Shown: piece after piece, positions 1-10,226 of the stretch
Layout: each line of letters opens with the position of its first letter
Position numbering within the stretch: position 1 is the first letter of the stretch
NCBI RefSeq assembly: GCF_910592395.1
Contig: NC_088312.1
Location: 3,968,001 to 4,032,000, forward strand
Reading direction: 5' to 3'
DNA from: Lineus longissimus
Taxonomy: Eukaryota > Nemertea > Pilidiophora > Heteronemertea > Lineidae
Length of the DNA: 64,000 nucleotides
Notes under the pieces: generated by a model
The model's database searches: none
The model's input: the letters and a program-made list of their open reading frames with translations, nothing else
What the model was told of the DNA's origin: nothing
Translations under genes and position numbers: made by a program

Positions 1-876
1 TTTTAACTATTTATTATAAGGTAAAGGAGTACAATTACAGCTGCAGTACAATTATAGCCCATTCAGTATATAAAACAGCAGCCAGTACACATTTATGCAC
101 ACAGAGCCTATAATTATACAGTCAATTTAATGAATTTCAATCACAATAGCAAAAAATTGAATCATACATTTGGTGATAACAGAATATTCGTCGTGATACC
201 CTTGGTGAATATTTATCAGCAAAAATTATTTTTCAAAACAGCTGTTGACATTTATACAGAAATCTAATAAACAAACGTATAACATGACTGCACAGTACAA
301 TGCACTAGGATATTGGTGCACAGCCATTGTATATAGGACATGCAATGCCAACAGCTGCAGTCACACATGGTGCTAGAGAATGCCACACCATGTACATGGT
401 TAAGACTAAGAGTCAAGAGTCAGGAAATAATATAAAGTTTAGAAAGCGCCCAGTCTATTATGTTTGACAACAATTGGCCTAGGACTAGGCGTTCAAATCA
501 TCAGGTTTGGCTGAATTATACTTTCATTGAATTTTAGAGGATGTGCTGGAAAAGGTACTTAGCTTGTTTCAAAAATCAATTTTAAAGTGAGACTTCAGGC
601 CGAGGGCCAAGTCGTATTGGGTTGAACAGGCCTGGGTCCTTTAAAGCTCATCAGAACGTAACCAAGACCTGTTTCAGGTCAATAAAACATGCTATACAAG
701 GTTAGACCATAGTAAAGCGGGATTGGCTGTGTCTGTTCACACCGACAAAACAATTTGCATCTACTCTGTCCTATCAACCCATTTTAATCAACCTGTTCAA
801 AGGATAGATTGAGCTAGTTCTCCTCATTCAACATTCAATGAACAGGTATGGTGTTATCTTAATGAACCTATCTTAC
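1..876. other. presumed intron of the ARFGEF3-like gene
   Basis: No open frame with splice signals in the needed phase (phase 2 entry, minus strand) was found here. The sequence is AT-rich and holds nothing else I can name. Confidence 0.4.
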
Positions 877-1343
877 CTTAACTGGTAAGTTGGAATGCTG
901 GCAACTTGTCTCTCATCTTGCAGGAACTCTGAAAAATAAAACAAACTAATAAGAAAAGAAGCACCCCAAAATCAGCTATGGTTTTTAAACTAGAACACCA
1001 ATAATTCTTTAGCATTTACAGACAAAAAATTGAGGAAACCTTACTCTTAAGAGAATCTAAGCCTACTGCGCGACTCACAGAAAATTGAGTGGAGAACACT
1101 GGGTTTCCATTCTGTCTCTCTTTTCAAAGGGTTTTCTCTTGTATCATCATAGACCCAAATGATGATCGGAGGAAGGCAATCACAGGCAGTGAGAGTTCTC
1201 CATCGGTTAAGACATGATTGATGAACAAAGTGACAGCTTGAAGACAAAATAAACTTACCCAGAGCTTCACTGGAAGCAGCCTTGATGGGGGCAAACTTGA
1301 CAGCTGAGCTCTCCTTCACAATCGCGCTTAAGATACTCTCCAT
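877..1343 (-). CDS. ARFGEF3: ARFGEF3 (BIG3)-like protein, N-terminal two coding exons only (partial)
   Basis: Two exons are visible. Exon 1 (1259-1343) starts at an ATG and ends in phase 1 at a GTAAGT donor. Exon 2 (877-928) follows a TTTATTTTTCAG acceptor and ends in phase 2 at GTAAGA. The joined N-terminus begins MESILSAIVKESSAVKF and continues with an AL-E-F-L step, then an I-P-x-x-x-L-R motif. This matches, position by position, the N-terminus I recall for vertebrate brefeldin A-inhibited GEF-like protein 3 (MEEIL, KE.S..K, ALE, then IPP..LR). BIG3 is a very large Sec7-family protein with a degenerate catalytic domain that has been linked to dense-core granule biogenesis. The remaining exons would lie left of base 1. 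The match covers only about 45 residues, so the name is probable, not certain. No third exon was found in 1-876. Confidence 0.72.
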
Positions 1344-2374
1344 TTGGATATTTCAAAGTACTTTCAATGCCATCTTCAACTATTCAGCAATCCATTTTCT
1401 AGTTGAAAACATAGAAAAGAATAATAACCTAAGTAACAAAGACTATATTGATAAATCTTGAATTACTCCTTGTCACAAAGCAGAAGATTACGATAGCACC
1501 AGTAATGCCAAGGTCCAAGGAGTGGTAGCGCCCAATCAACGAACAGCGAGTAGGCCGAGATTAGAAAATGAAATGACACCTGCTCCAGCAACGTGGAAGG
1601 GGAATCGGTTAAAATTTACAATCCCCGATCGGAAATGACGTAGTTTGATCGCATTCAACTATAAATCCATTGAACAGGGGTGCTTCGTTAGTCAACCGAT
1701 GACCTTTTTTTGGGGTGTGATCGGGGATTCCAAACTCGTTCCGGGGAATCGATCACCTTCAGGTTCAGTGCTCACAGGACAGTGCAGGCTGCACTTATCA
1801 TATCTCTAAGAGAGTGGGTATGACTACACTGGAACTATTACTGCACCATGTGTACTGTCAACTGACGAGAGTGAGTGCCAGTCAGCAGGAGCAGCAGAGG
1901 CAAGAGCAGAGGCAGAGTAAGAGTGCCACAGAGACAGAGTGCCACTAGCTGCCACTGCCAGTCAGTGCCGTGGTGGTTCGAGGCATGGTAAACAATGATA
2001 AATAAGAAACACAAGGCAATGCAACCAAAATTTTAAGCAACTGTACTGTAATAAGAAGTTTAATCCACCATCAGATCATTTATTATGTATTTTGATCGAG
2101 AGAAATTCAGATAAATATTGAAAAGTCAGCTGCCACAGATGCAAAATATGGTAGTGTCGCTTACACCAATAACAATTGATTTCAGTGGCGCCGTCTGCGA
2201 ATAGCCATAAAACTAAAGATAGTATATGGAGCGCAATCTGTATATTTATACAGGGATTTGAGACAAACTGTGAATTTAGAGTCAGACCCCAAAAGTCTTG
2301 CTACTTGATACAAATTTGAAGGGCATGTTTAACACCTGAGGGGTGGTTACTTGGGATTATTCTGAATGAGAAGA
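1344..2374. other. intergenic/promoter-side region upstream of the ARFGEF3-like gene
   Basis: No gene seen. It contains an 11-bp inverted repeat (AATCCCCGATC at 1620-1630, its complement at 1719-1729) and a low-complexity purine-rich stretch near 1870-1975 built on repeated AGTGCCAC and AGCAG words. Upstream regulatory DNA of the minus-strand gene must lie here, but no TATA box or other core element could be assigned. Confidence 0.4.
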
Positions 2375-2660
2375 ATCAAGTTAATTTCTGTTTCCGGTTG
2401 TGAGAGACAGGGGCCGACGTCATGAAAGACATGGGCCCAAGTCATACAAGACGGAAGACTGGTTCGCCTCTCACACCCGTTCTGAACCATCAGAGTTAAT
2501 CGGTCCGTTGGTGTAACGGAGTCCGGGTCGGCGGAGTGGCTCCAAGGCTTGAGGGTCAAGATGCTCACACCAGGCGCCGGCTGTGAAAGACCGGAGACTT
2601 CTCGTTCACCACAGCCAACAAGTTCTGTAAGTCCCCACCAGGGGAATGACACAAGCCGCT
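2375..2660 (-). repeat. degenerate repeat block related to the 7.9-8.6 kb tandem array
   Basis: Read on the minus strand, this block contains words such as CTGTCTCTCACAACCG and GTCTTTCATGACG. They recur on the plus strand at 7.98-8.56 kb. The open frame here and one of the frames there both translate to a LSQPxPGV motif. The 101-codon open frame is therefore best read as repeat DNA, not a gene. Confidence 0.5.
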
Positions 2661-2754
2661 AGCGAATTTTTTTTCCTGAACCTTTCGGGCAGTACATTGT
2701 ACATTTGTACAGGGACTTTCAGCTAATCAGATTTCGACAAATACATGACGTCAG

Positions 2755-2845
2755 ACGTCTTAGAAACATTAGAGCAGTTGGTAGAGCTCGTCAGAAATGG
2801 CAGAATACGATGTTCGATCCAAAGGTCGCGAGTTCGAGTTATGGA
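2755..2845 (+). repeat. tRNA-like SINE head (Pol III box A/box B)
   Basis: AGAGCAGTTGGTAGAGC resembles an A box and GCGAGTTCGAGTT, about 50 bases on, resembles a B box. The rest does not fold as a functional tRNA, which fits the head of a tRNA-derived SINE. The tail could not be delimited. Confidence 0.45.
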
Positions 2846-3149
2846 CAACATTTTTCTTTTTCTTATTTTTCTTGTCAACTTACCTCATATGCAGTGGGTT
2901 TTATCAAGAGGAATTGTGATACAAGTTTACAAGCAGACAACGCTGCTTCAGGAGTGTACATTAAATAACGCCATCGGGTACTGCCATCTATCATCTCCAT
3001 TTGAAACACAGGTTAATTTTGTATGATTTGGCGCTCCTTGAAACCTTGTATCCTGGCGCTTATTTCATATCCTCCGTGTACATTGATTGAGTGTATTTTT
3101 GGACCTGGAAGCAAGGCCGCCACTACGGCCTTTGCGTCCTTGAGCAATC

Positions 3150-4854
3150 ATGGCAGCGAGCGGACTGAGTGTGGGGAAGCTTCTCAGATATATTGGTAGT
3201 AAAGACTTCAGACAATATTTATGCAGGTGATTTGAGAGAGACTGAATAAATATTTTTGTCGTCAACATGTTCATACCATTTTACCGCATGATCTTTGTAG
3301 GGAAGTGAACAAAATTACCTTTTTGTTGAACATCTTGAAGGAAAAATCAACGACAACGTGTACGGTGTAGGCCTAGTATATGTACATGTGTATGTCACGT
3401 GTATGCATTGCTGATTGCACTGTAAAAATCTGTAACGTTATGTTGGCGTTTACACCCTCACATACTTGTCATCGATATTCTGCTATGTCTGCCGTGTACC
3501 GATAAAACAAACCATCGGAACAAGCTGCGGCTGCTGTCTGAAAAGGATGGTCAACAGAGACAGACTCGACTGAATAAAGTTAAAACTGACATTGTAATAA
3601 AAATCTCTTTATATTTCTTTTCATTGCTCCTGTTGTGGATGGCATGATTTCATTAACCAAATAGTACGGTAAGTGTAACAGAAAAATAATCAAACTTGTC
3701 CACTCGCTGACCTAATTCTGCATTATCAATATTGGTGTTTACACACAAATTAAGTTGACTGATCTGATATGCACTTGAATATCAACATCATGGGTCACTA
3801 AAGATCAAATGAAGTGGGACTCGAAAATATGTTCTACCATCCTTTACTTTACCTGAACAAAAGCATTTTCACTGCCACTGCAATGTTCATGAAGTTCTTG
3901 GCTACCGTCCTTGACCTTGGTTCCACTGTTGACAGGTGCCTTGTTGACTGGCTGTTTGACTTTACCAAATTCTTTCTTTCAGCATTTCTGGGGCCCAGTT
4001 GCGAACTGGGGTTTACCTATCGCCGCCATAGCAGACTTTAAGAAGAACCCAGAATATATTAGTGGTAAAATGACATTTGGTAAGTTGAACTTGTTGAAGC
4101 TTCATGCAGCAGTTACATTTTCATGAACAAAGTTCACTTGAAATATATATTATAAGCATATGGTGTTTTTATATGTAACCTCAGCTTTCCAGTGCTTTTT
4201 CTACTAAAATTGCTTTGTGCATATGGAATAGATTCATAGTTGTAGATAAGAATAAGATTTCATAGTGGATACTGCCTGGGTCATAAATTTCGGTGTAGGT
4301 GACAGGCTTCATAATGGTGACCTAGTTCATTCACCTGTGACTATGACTTAATACTATAAAGACCCGAATACATTATCCCAGTACAGTGTTGAGCAGTAGT
4401 TTTGTCTTTTTCCAGCACTGATGATCTATTCAATGTTATTCATGAGATTCGCGTGGAAGGTGCAGCCTCGTAATATGTTGTTGTTTGTCTGCCATTTCAC
4501 AAACGAGAGCGCTCAAATCATTCAAGGTTGTCGATTTTCTGATTACTGGTAAGTCTTGTTACAATAACTTTTTGTGGTGGAGAAAGTGGCAGAAAGATCA
4601 ACGTTTGACCCCATGACCGTGGATTGAGATTAAAAGCATTTGAATGAGGTGGGTACATCCTCAGTGGTATTTTAACTTTCAGTTGACCTTTGTTCTCAAC
4701 AATTCTTTTCCTATCTTTCAGGTTTCTTAAAAATGACGAACAAAGGAAGGAAATTCGTTTGAAATTTGACCAACTTTTGGAAATAGAAATGGCTGCTGCC
4801 GCAGATAAGAGGAAACAACAGCATGAGAAAAAATCAGCCAAACTCTCATCTTAA
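3150..4854 (+). CDS. MPC1: mitochondrial pyruvate carrier 1
   Basis: MPC1 pairs with MPC2 in the inner mitochondrial membrane to import pyruvate. Exons: 3150-3226 (MAASGL..., ending SKDFRQYLC), 3983-4079 ([16 protein letters not shown]...ISGKMTF), 4416-4548 ([23 protein letters not shown]) and 4722-4854 (stop TAA). [10 protein letters not shown], the PIAAI..K..PE.ISG.MTF block, the VQPRN turn and the H-x-TNE-x-AQ-IQG helix are hallmark MPC1 segments. Junctions 2-3 and 3-4 agree in phase. Junction 1-2 does not: exon 1 ends two bases into a codon, while exon 2 must begin in frame at CAT. A 3n+1 base microexon or a non-canonical splice is needed (see findings). The protein is about 147 residues against 109 in human, the excess being a charged Lys/Glu/Gln-rich C-terminal tail encoded by exon 4. 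An AATAAA at 5402 could be its poly(A) signal. Confidence 0.93.
3301..3304 (+). other. MPC1: candidate 4-nt MPC1 microexon (GGAA)
   Basis: In MPC1 intron 1 the bases GGAA are preceded by ATCTTTGTAG and followed by GTGAAC, so they are flanked by AG and GT. Inclusion would restore frame (C-R-E-H-F-W) and give exactly the human spacing between the YL and HFW motifs. The donor is weak and such short signals arise by chance, so this is only a candidate. Confidence 0.25.
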
Positions 4855-6713
4855 ACTATAGGTCACTAGGTTTTATTTGTAATAATAATTGTATAATTTA
4901 TTTGAATTTTTAATGGTTGAATATAGGTTAGTAGGGCTGATTAGTTTCCAGGGATACTGAAATTAGTGAAAAAAGGAAGTCTAGGACCTTATGGTATCAA
5001 TATCATTTGCTCTGATTCTTTTGTGTGTCCTCACTATTACTAATTGTGCTGCCAGGAGTGTTTTCTCCTAAAATTTAGAGTCTGAAGCCTGGAGTCTCCT
5101 TTATGGGGCCGACAATGGGGCCGTTTCAACTTGGGGATTTAACATTTAGAGCTAAACTCTTGATTGTACTTAATACATCTGTGATAACAGCAGAATGATA
5201 GACAATCAAGTTCCATACATTCAGTCATCATTGAAGAGAAGTAAAGGTAAGAAATGCTCATCCTGCTTTGGAGGTGGAATCTTCCTATAGAATGCCACCT
5301 CCATGTGCGGAGCGAACGCTGAAGAAGTTGTCCTTGCGCTATTGGTCTGTTCGTGCTGTTCATTTCTATAAACAGATCAGCGCCCCTCTTGGTGCAGTTG
5401 CAATAAAAGGTTCAACACATGCGTTGGACTGTTGATATGTGGGCTCTTATCTTTGTTGCCCTGCCAAGCTTGACAGTCTTTAGCAGATGATGTGACAACA
5501 GTTGGGGTATGCAGAAAAGGAAGGGCTGGCGACTTGTGGGTATCGAAATTCAACAACACGCACAGTATTTTTGTGCATCTGTGATTATTTTTTCTCCACT
5601 TGCAATGCAATTGTTTGATATTATATGTTAGGTGACATTTGTGTAATTATTTTTGTCTAGTCCTTTTAGCTTTCCTGTCGAGCTGTCCATATTCTCCCAA
5701 TTTTGTGCAACTAGAAACCTTCACTCCTATAATGATGACTAGGAATCGGCCCGATAGTCGGCAGATGATCAAAACTGCACGTACTTAAGATTATGGTGTT
5801 CCTCAGTAAATTTGGACGACACTATTTTTAAGCCTGTGCATTTATGCTTTTGTTACTTTTTCTTCATTTAGAATACAAAAAAGACGTTTTTACATTGATT
5901 TTGTGTGCCAATGTTGATAAGGCCAAGGAATAACAAATGCAGCATTGTCGAAAGTTTATTCTTGCTGCGTTACATTATTTTATACCATGGTGTACCTTAG
6001 CCACAAAGAATTTTAGCTCGGAACCCCCTACATGTATAGCTCAATTCGGATAGTAGTGAAATAGTATAATAAAGGTCTAAAGTGTAAGACTAATTTAAAT
6101 TTAGATATGAAATAAAATGAAATTGAGGTCTGACTGTTGATTGTGTAAATAACGTGTACTTACCATTGCTTTGGCTTCTTTTTACTAATGTTGATAGGAT
6201 TACTATACTACAAAACATTCCTGGAATAATCTATCATCCGGTGAAATGCATAGAAGTTTGATTGGTTGCTGAGCAATTTCCTCACGAAATTCTGAGGTAT
6301 ATTTATGTGTTTTGTTGTTGTAAAAATGTTATCAAAGTTTGGAGTGTATTGGAGAATGCAGTAGATTCTTCCATAGGTCTTTCTTAGTTGCTTTGAGAGT
6401 TCTTTCTATATAGACTGCAGGTGATAAGAATAAAGATTTAGCTTTGACTTCAGTTGTCTGCCAAAAACCCTGTGAACATACACAAAGTTTTCCGAAAAAG
6501 TGTTTACATTGTACTGGTCTTTATTCATATCACCCAGTGTCAATTGTTATCCTGAACTCAAAATGTTTGTTTTGGCAGCTATGTATTGCGTATTGTGTGT
6601 GTGGAACTATTCATATTTACATGTAGTGGACTAATTCTTTAAACAATGAGTTTAAAGATCCTGATGAAGAGTTCTAAAGTCACTTACCAATAGTGTGATC
6701 TGGTTAGTTTAGG
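4855..6713. other. MPC1 3' UTR and intergenic DNA
   Basis: AATAAA at 5402-5407 lies about 550 bases after the MPC1 stop. The remainder is AT-rich with no supported coding exon. Confidence 0.4.
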
Positions 6714-6853
6714 GAATTGATACCTAAATGGAGGTATTGGTTGCCTCACCTAACACTCTCATGGTGCAGCTTAAATACAGGCCAAATAACAGCACCATGA
6801 GTGGTGTTCAGGTAGAGTGAGGCAACCAATATCAACAGTGAGCTATCAATTTT
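6714..6853. mobile_element. hairpin MITE-like element
   Basis: The left arm (TTGATACCT...GGTATTGGTTGCCTCAC...CACTCTCATGGTGC, 6718-6768) and the right arm (6791-6849) are imperfect reverse complements around a short spacer. The unit would fold into one long hairpin, as foldback MITEs do. It has no coding capacity. Part of the right-arm sequence recurs at 11.81-11.85 kb. Confidence 0.6.
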
Positions 6854-7039
6854 GTTTTCCTAAACAGCACAAACTTGAGACATCTTCGGACAAAAAAAAT
6901 GTGTGTATTGTAGTTTACTTTTGCCTAGGTAGGTAGATTAGGGGAATAAATCCATTGAGGTTTTTTATGATTTGTTGAATTTGTTGTTTCTGGTATTTTC
7001 AAGAGAAAGGTTGGATTTCCACTGCACTCGTAACGTGAT

Positions 7040-7640
7040 GTTCTGACTGGTGTGAAATCCTAGTATGGTCCTAGCCTGTTACACATTGGGTGAAATCCGA
7101 GCCAAAACCTGAAGCAATCACACTGGAGGGAAAGTCACAACCAAACATACAAATACGAGGACAGAATAACGATCAACCCATTGCACTAGCCCTTTACACT
7201 ATACTGGAATGAAACATTGCTTGTCCAAGCCAATCACACTAGAGGTGCCACCATGCCTGCAAACATGAGGTCTGGACAATATCACAATCTAGCCCACACT
7301 GAAAAGACTGTCCTTGCCGGAGTAAAGTGCGTGTCCCCTCCGCCCCAGCCAATCGCACTGGAGGTGCGAGAACCACCAGGCCTGCAAACATGAAAATCTA
7401 GTTCATCACACCGACGACGAGGCTTTCATGACTGGGAAAGAATGCAAGTCACACCCTTGCCAATAAAACGAGGATCAGTCAGAAATCTTAACCCGAGGAC
7501 GAAAGCCCAGGCAAGTCCATTACACTGAACAAGCTGTATTGACTGAATTGTAGTTAGATCCTTGCCAATCACCCTGAAGGTGAAGTCGAAGTCAAAGCTG
7601 CAAATATGAAGACCGAATCACAGTCTAACACATCACACCG
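7040..7640. repeat. degenerate tandem repeat, unit roughly 100-130 bp
   Basis: The words CCAATCACACTGGAGGTG, CCTGCAAACATGA and a CACACCGA-CTGTCCTGACTG segment recur at roughly regular intervals. At least five diverged units are recognisable. No gene is encoded. Confidence 0.5.
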
Positions 7641-7924
7641 AAGATGCTGTCCTGACTGTGTGAAATTCCCAGTCAAAATAGCCGATGACAATGAAAAGGT
7701 TAATAAAGCTCACCGAACATGCCAACATAAGAACAGAATGGCCATCTGACCCATATGATAACAAGCCGTCCTCGTCCTCCCACTCAGCAAGTATGAGTTG
7801 CGAATGACGGAAGCGCGGGAGAGTGATGAGAGCCGCCCACCCCCCTCCCCGCCCAAGTGGCTCACGGCCGAGGACCATGACCACTACTGCATGGTCAATT
7901 GGTGGGTTCCACTGGTGACCATTG

Positions 7925-8319
7925 ATTTTGTGGCTGGTGTATCAGAAGGAATAGGCCCCGTATTTAATACGTACGGTGGTGAAGCAGAATAAATCGTCAC
8001 CTGTCTCTCACAACTTTTGACTGATGCGACAGGATGATTAGTTCCCCGTCTTTCACAACTTGTGGCTCATGTCACAAGAGGAACAGTCTCTCTTTCCCAA
8101 CTTGTACCTAGTGTCCCAGGAGGAATATTTCCTTGTCTTTCATAACCTGCGGCAAGATCGTGATGAAGGAGTAGTCCCTGTCTTTCACAACATGTTGCGG
8201 TTGGAGAAGGATTATAGTCCCCAGTCTTTAACAATACGTGCCTATACTTAAGCAGGAGGAATAAACCCTGTCTCTCAAATTACATATGGCTGGTCATCCC
8301 GATCTTTCACAACCGTATA

Positions 8320-8408
<89 letters not shown>

Positions 8409-8570
8409 AGCCAAATGGTATCACTGGAGAGTCTTATGTTTTTCACTATTTGGTCCCCTGTCTCTCAGAAGCTGTGGCTGGTGATGCAGGAGGTATAGTC
8501 CCCAGTCTGTCACAACCGATGCCTGGTGTAGCACAAGGCATAGCCCTCTGTCTTTGTCGTATACCCCGAA
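7925..8570. repeat. degenerate tandem repeat, unit about 45-50 bp
   Basis: A unit close to CCTGTCTTTCACAAC, followed by a TGTGGCTGGTG-like word, then CACAGGAGGAATAGTCC, repeats about a dozen times with many substitutions. It is interrupted by the GAT microsatellite. Short open frames across it are by-products of the repeat. Confidence 0.55.
8319..8408 (+). repeat. (GAT)n microsatellite
   Basis: About 29 uninterrupted ATG/GAT trinucleotide units. In one frame it reads as poly-Asp, but it sits inside the degenerate array and has no gene context. Confidence 0.95.
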
Positions 8571-8639
8571 AAGGACCATTATTATTACATGCCAGTGCTA
8601 GTAGAGACAACATCACAATCTGTCTTCAGACGTCTTAGT

Positions 8640-9179
8640 TCCTATGTCTAAGTACATTTGTAAAGGTGTCTCTACTCGAAAGATGTAAGCAGAATAATAA
8701 CGGTTACTTGCTGTTCACCCACTCATCACTCCAATCGATTTACAGTACTGCATTGTATATAAAGAAATCAACTTCATAGTTTTTCATGAACTTTATTTAC
8801 AACCTGCAATCACACTGGTACCCAGCTTTGACGTACTGACAATGGTTTCACTGTTCTTTTTCATGTAAGACTGAGCCAACCAGGACCTCACTTGTCCGCC
8901 ACATGGCGGATATGTTCTACGAACTGATGCCTGTGTCAAATTGCCCGTCCTCTATGACTTCATGGATGTCAAAAAAATGACGGAATCCTAATGACTTCCG
9001 TCCTCAATTAGCCTATCTGTGACGGAATCAGTCCTTACTTTAAAATGGTTGAGTTAATCAATATCCTTGTACGTGATTATAATTCGTTTTGACGACAAAA
9101 AATCATCTCGATGTAAGGAATTAGTATGACATTAAGCAAAGCCAGCGAATAGTTTTTGGTGTCTAAATTTTTGCATCTA
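8640..9179. other. intergenic DNA downstream of the relaxin-like gene
   Basis: No gene or clear element seen. Confidence 0.4.
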
Positions 9180-9185
9180 TTTATT
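9180..9185 (-). terminator. candidate poly(A) signal of the relaxin-like gene
   Basis: AATAAA on the minus strand, about 190 bases after the stop codon of the relaxin/insulin-like gene. Confidence 0.5.
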
Positions 9186-9373
9186 GGCCTCGTCTTCTGC
9201 AAAACTTGAATAATCCTGCGAGCAGGTCAACTAGATACCAGTAGATCTCCCATCCAACAAAAGGCACGCAGAGAAATCGAACCTTGCACCCCCATGTCCA
9301 TTCTGAAAAGGGATTTGATCCCACCCCGGTGTGTACAGGGCATGACGTCAAGCCATGACGTCGCTCACTTCGC

Positions 9374-10224
9374 TCAGCAAAGTGAGGATAGCTGTCGCAG
9401 CGTACACTCCCGAAAACAGCATTCCCGAAACTGTGAGAAACGTGCTTTTCGTACGAAGTACTCCGAATCTGAATCAATCGAACCTGAAAAAGAATAGCAA
9501 AAGGTTAAAAGAAGTGTTCAAACAGTATAACGGATGACATATGGTTGTCGAAATTGGTATGTGACGTGATAACATTAGGCCTAACTAAAACTTTACTTTG
9601 CTCAAAAGATTAAGAAAAAAGCTCCCGCAACCAGATATGGTGACATTTCAAGTAAGCATAAAATCATTCCAACTGCACCTCACAGATAGACAGTTGTTAG
9701 TTCACGAATGCCTCCTACGTGGCAGGATCAAAAGAAGCAGGTTCAGCCACCTAGGAGTGAAATGATAAACTGATATAACAATGCGTAGCATATTTGCGTG
9801 ATTAGACCAAGTTTATCCGGTTAACGGGCAACTATTTTTGTGCAATCTTTATGATTGTGTGATGATATCAACTTATTTATCATAAGGAGAGCATTTTTGC
9901 CTCCGAAATGTTGCCAGGAATGACAGTTTATTGGCCGACGGCATACAAAGGTAAGCTTCCGACACCCTCCCATCAACTAGTTAGGCATCCTGAAGCTCAG
10001 GCCAACACCCCGGTCGGCACAATCGACTGAGGACTGACTCTATTATGATACTTACGTTTTCGCCTCTTGCTCACCAAACAGCTCATTTGAAAAGCTCTGT
10101 GTATATCTTTGGAGCATAACCTCTGCGGCACATCTGGATCCAAAAGAATGGCATCTGTCTGCGCATTGAAATGTATAATGAGCACCAGAAACGAAAGAAG
10201 TACCAGCAGTTTTTGGTAAATCAT
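9374..10224 (-). CDS. relaxin/insulin-family peptide precursor (RGP-like)
   Basis: A secreted hormone precursor of 92 residues. Exon 1 (10056-10224) encodes the signal peptide MIYQKLLVLLSFLVLIIHFN, then B-chain Cys37 and Cys49 with 11 residues between them (RLCSKDIHRAFQMSC), and a basic site VSKRRKR. The intron (9484-10055) is phase 1, the conserved position in the insulin superfamily. Exon 2 (9374-9483) encodes a short C-peptide beginning SIDSDSEYF, a basic RKAR site and an A chain CCFRECTLRQLSSLC ending directly at TGA. This fits CC-x3-C-x8-C exactly. The usual Gly after the first B-chain Cys is absent. C-x(3)-[FI]-H-x-A, CxVSKR and KRSIDS resemble starfish relaxin-like gonad-stimulating peptide as I remember it. 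The frame stays open upstream to an ATG at 10257; I prefer 10224 because it directly follows an acceptor-like TTCTCATTACAG. An extra C-peptide exon cannot be excluded. Confidence 0.85.
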
Positions 10225-10226
10225 CT

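Noticed and set aside
2347-2652. 101-codon minus-strand frame
   Set aside because: It shares its sequence with a degenerate repeat family at 8 kb, so it is repeat DNA.
8286-8498. Open frame with a poly-Asp run
   Set aside because: It is a (GAT)n microsatellite inside a degenerate tandem array.
9355-9537. Plus-strand open frames across 9.29-9.54 kb
   Set aside because: They are antisense to the A-chain exon of the relaxin-like gene, whose cysteine spacing, acceptor and stop all fit.
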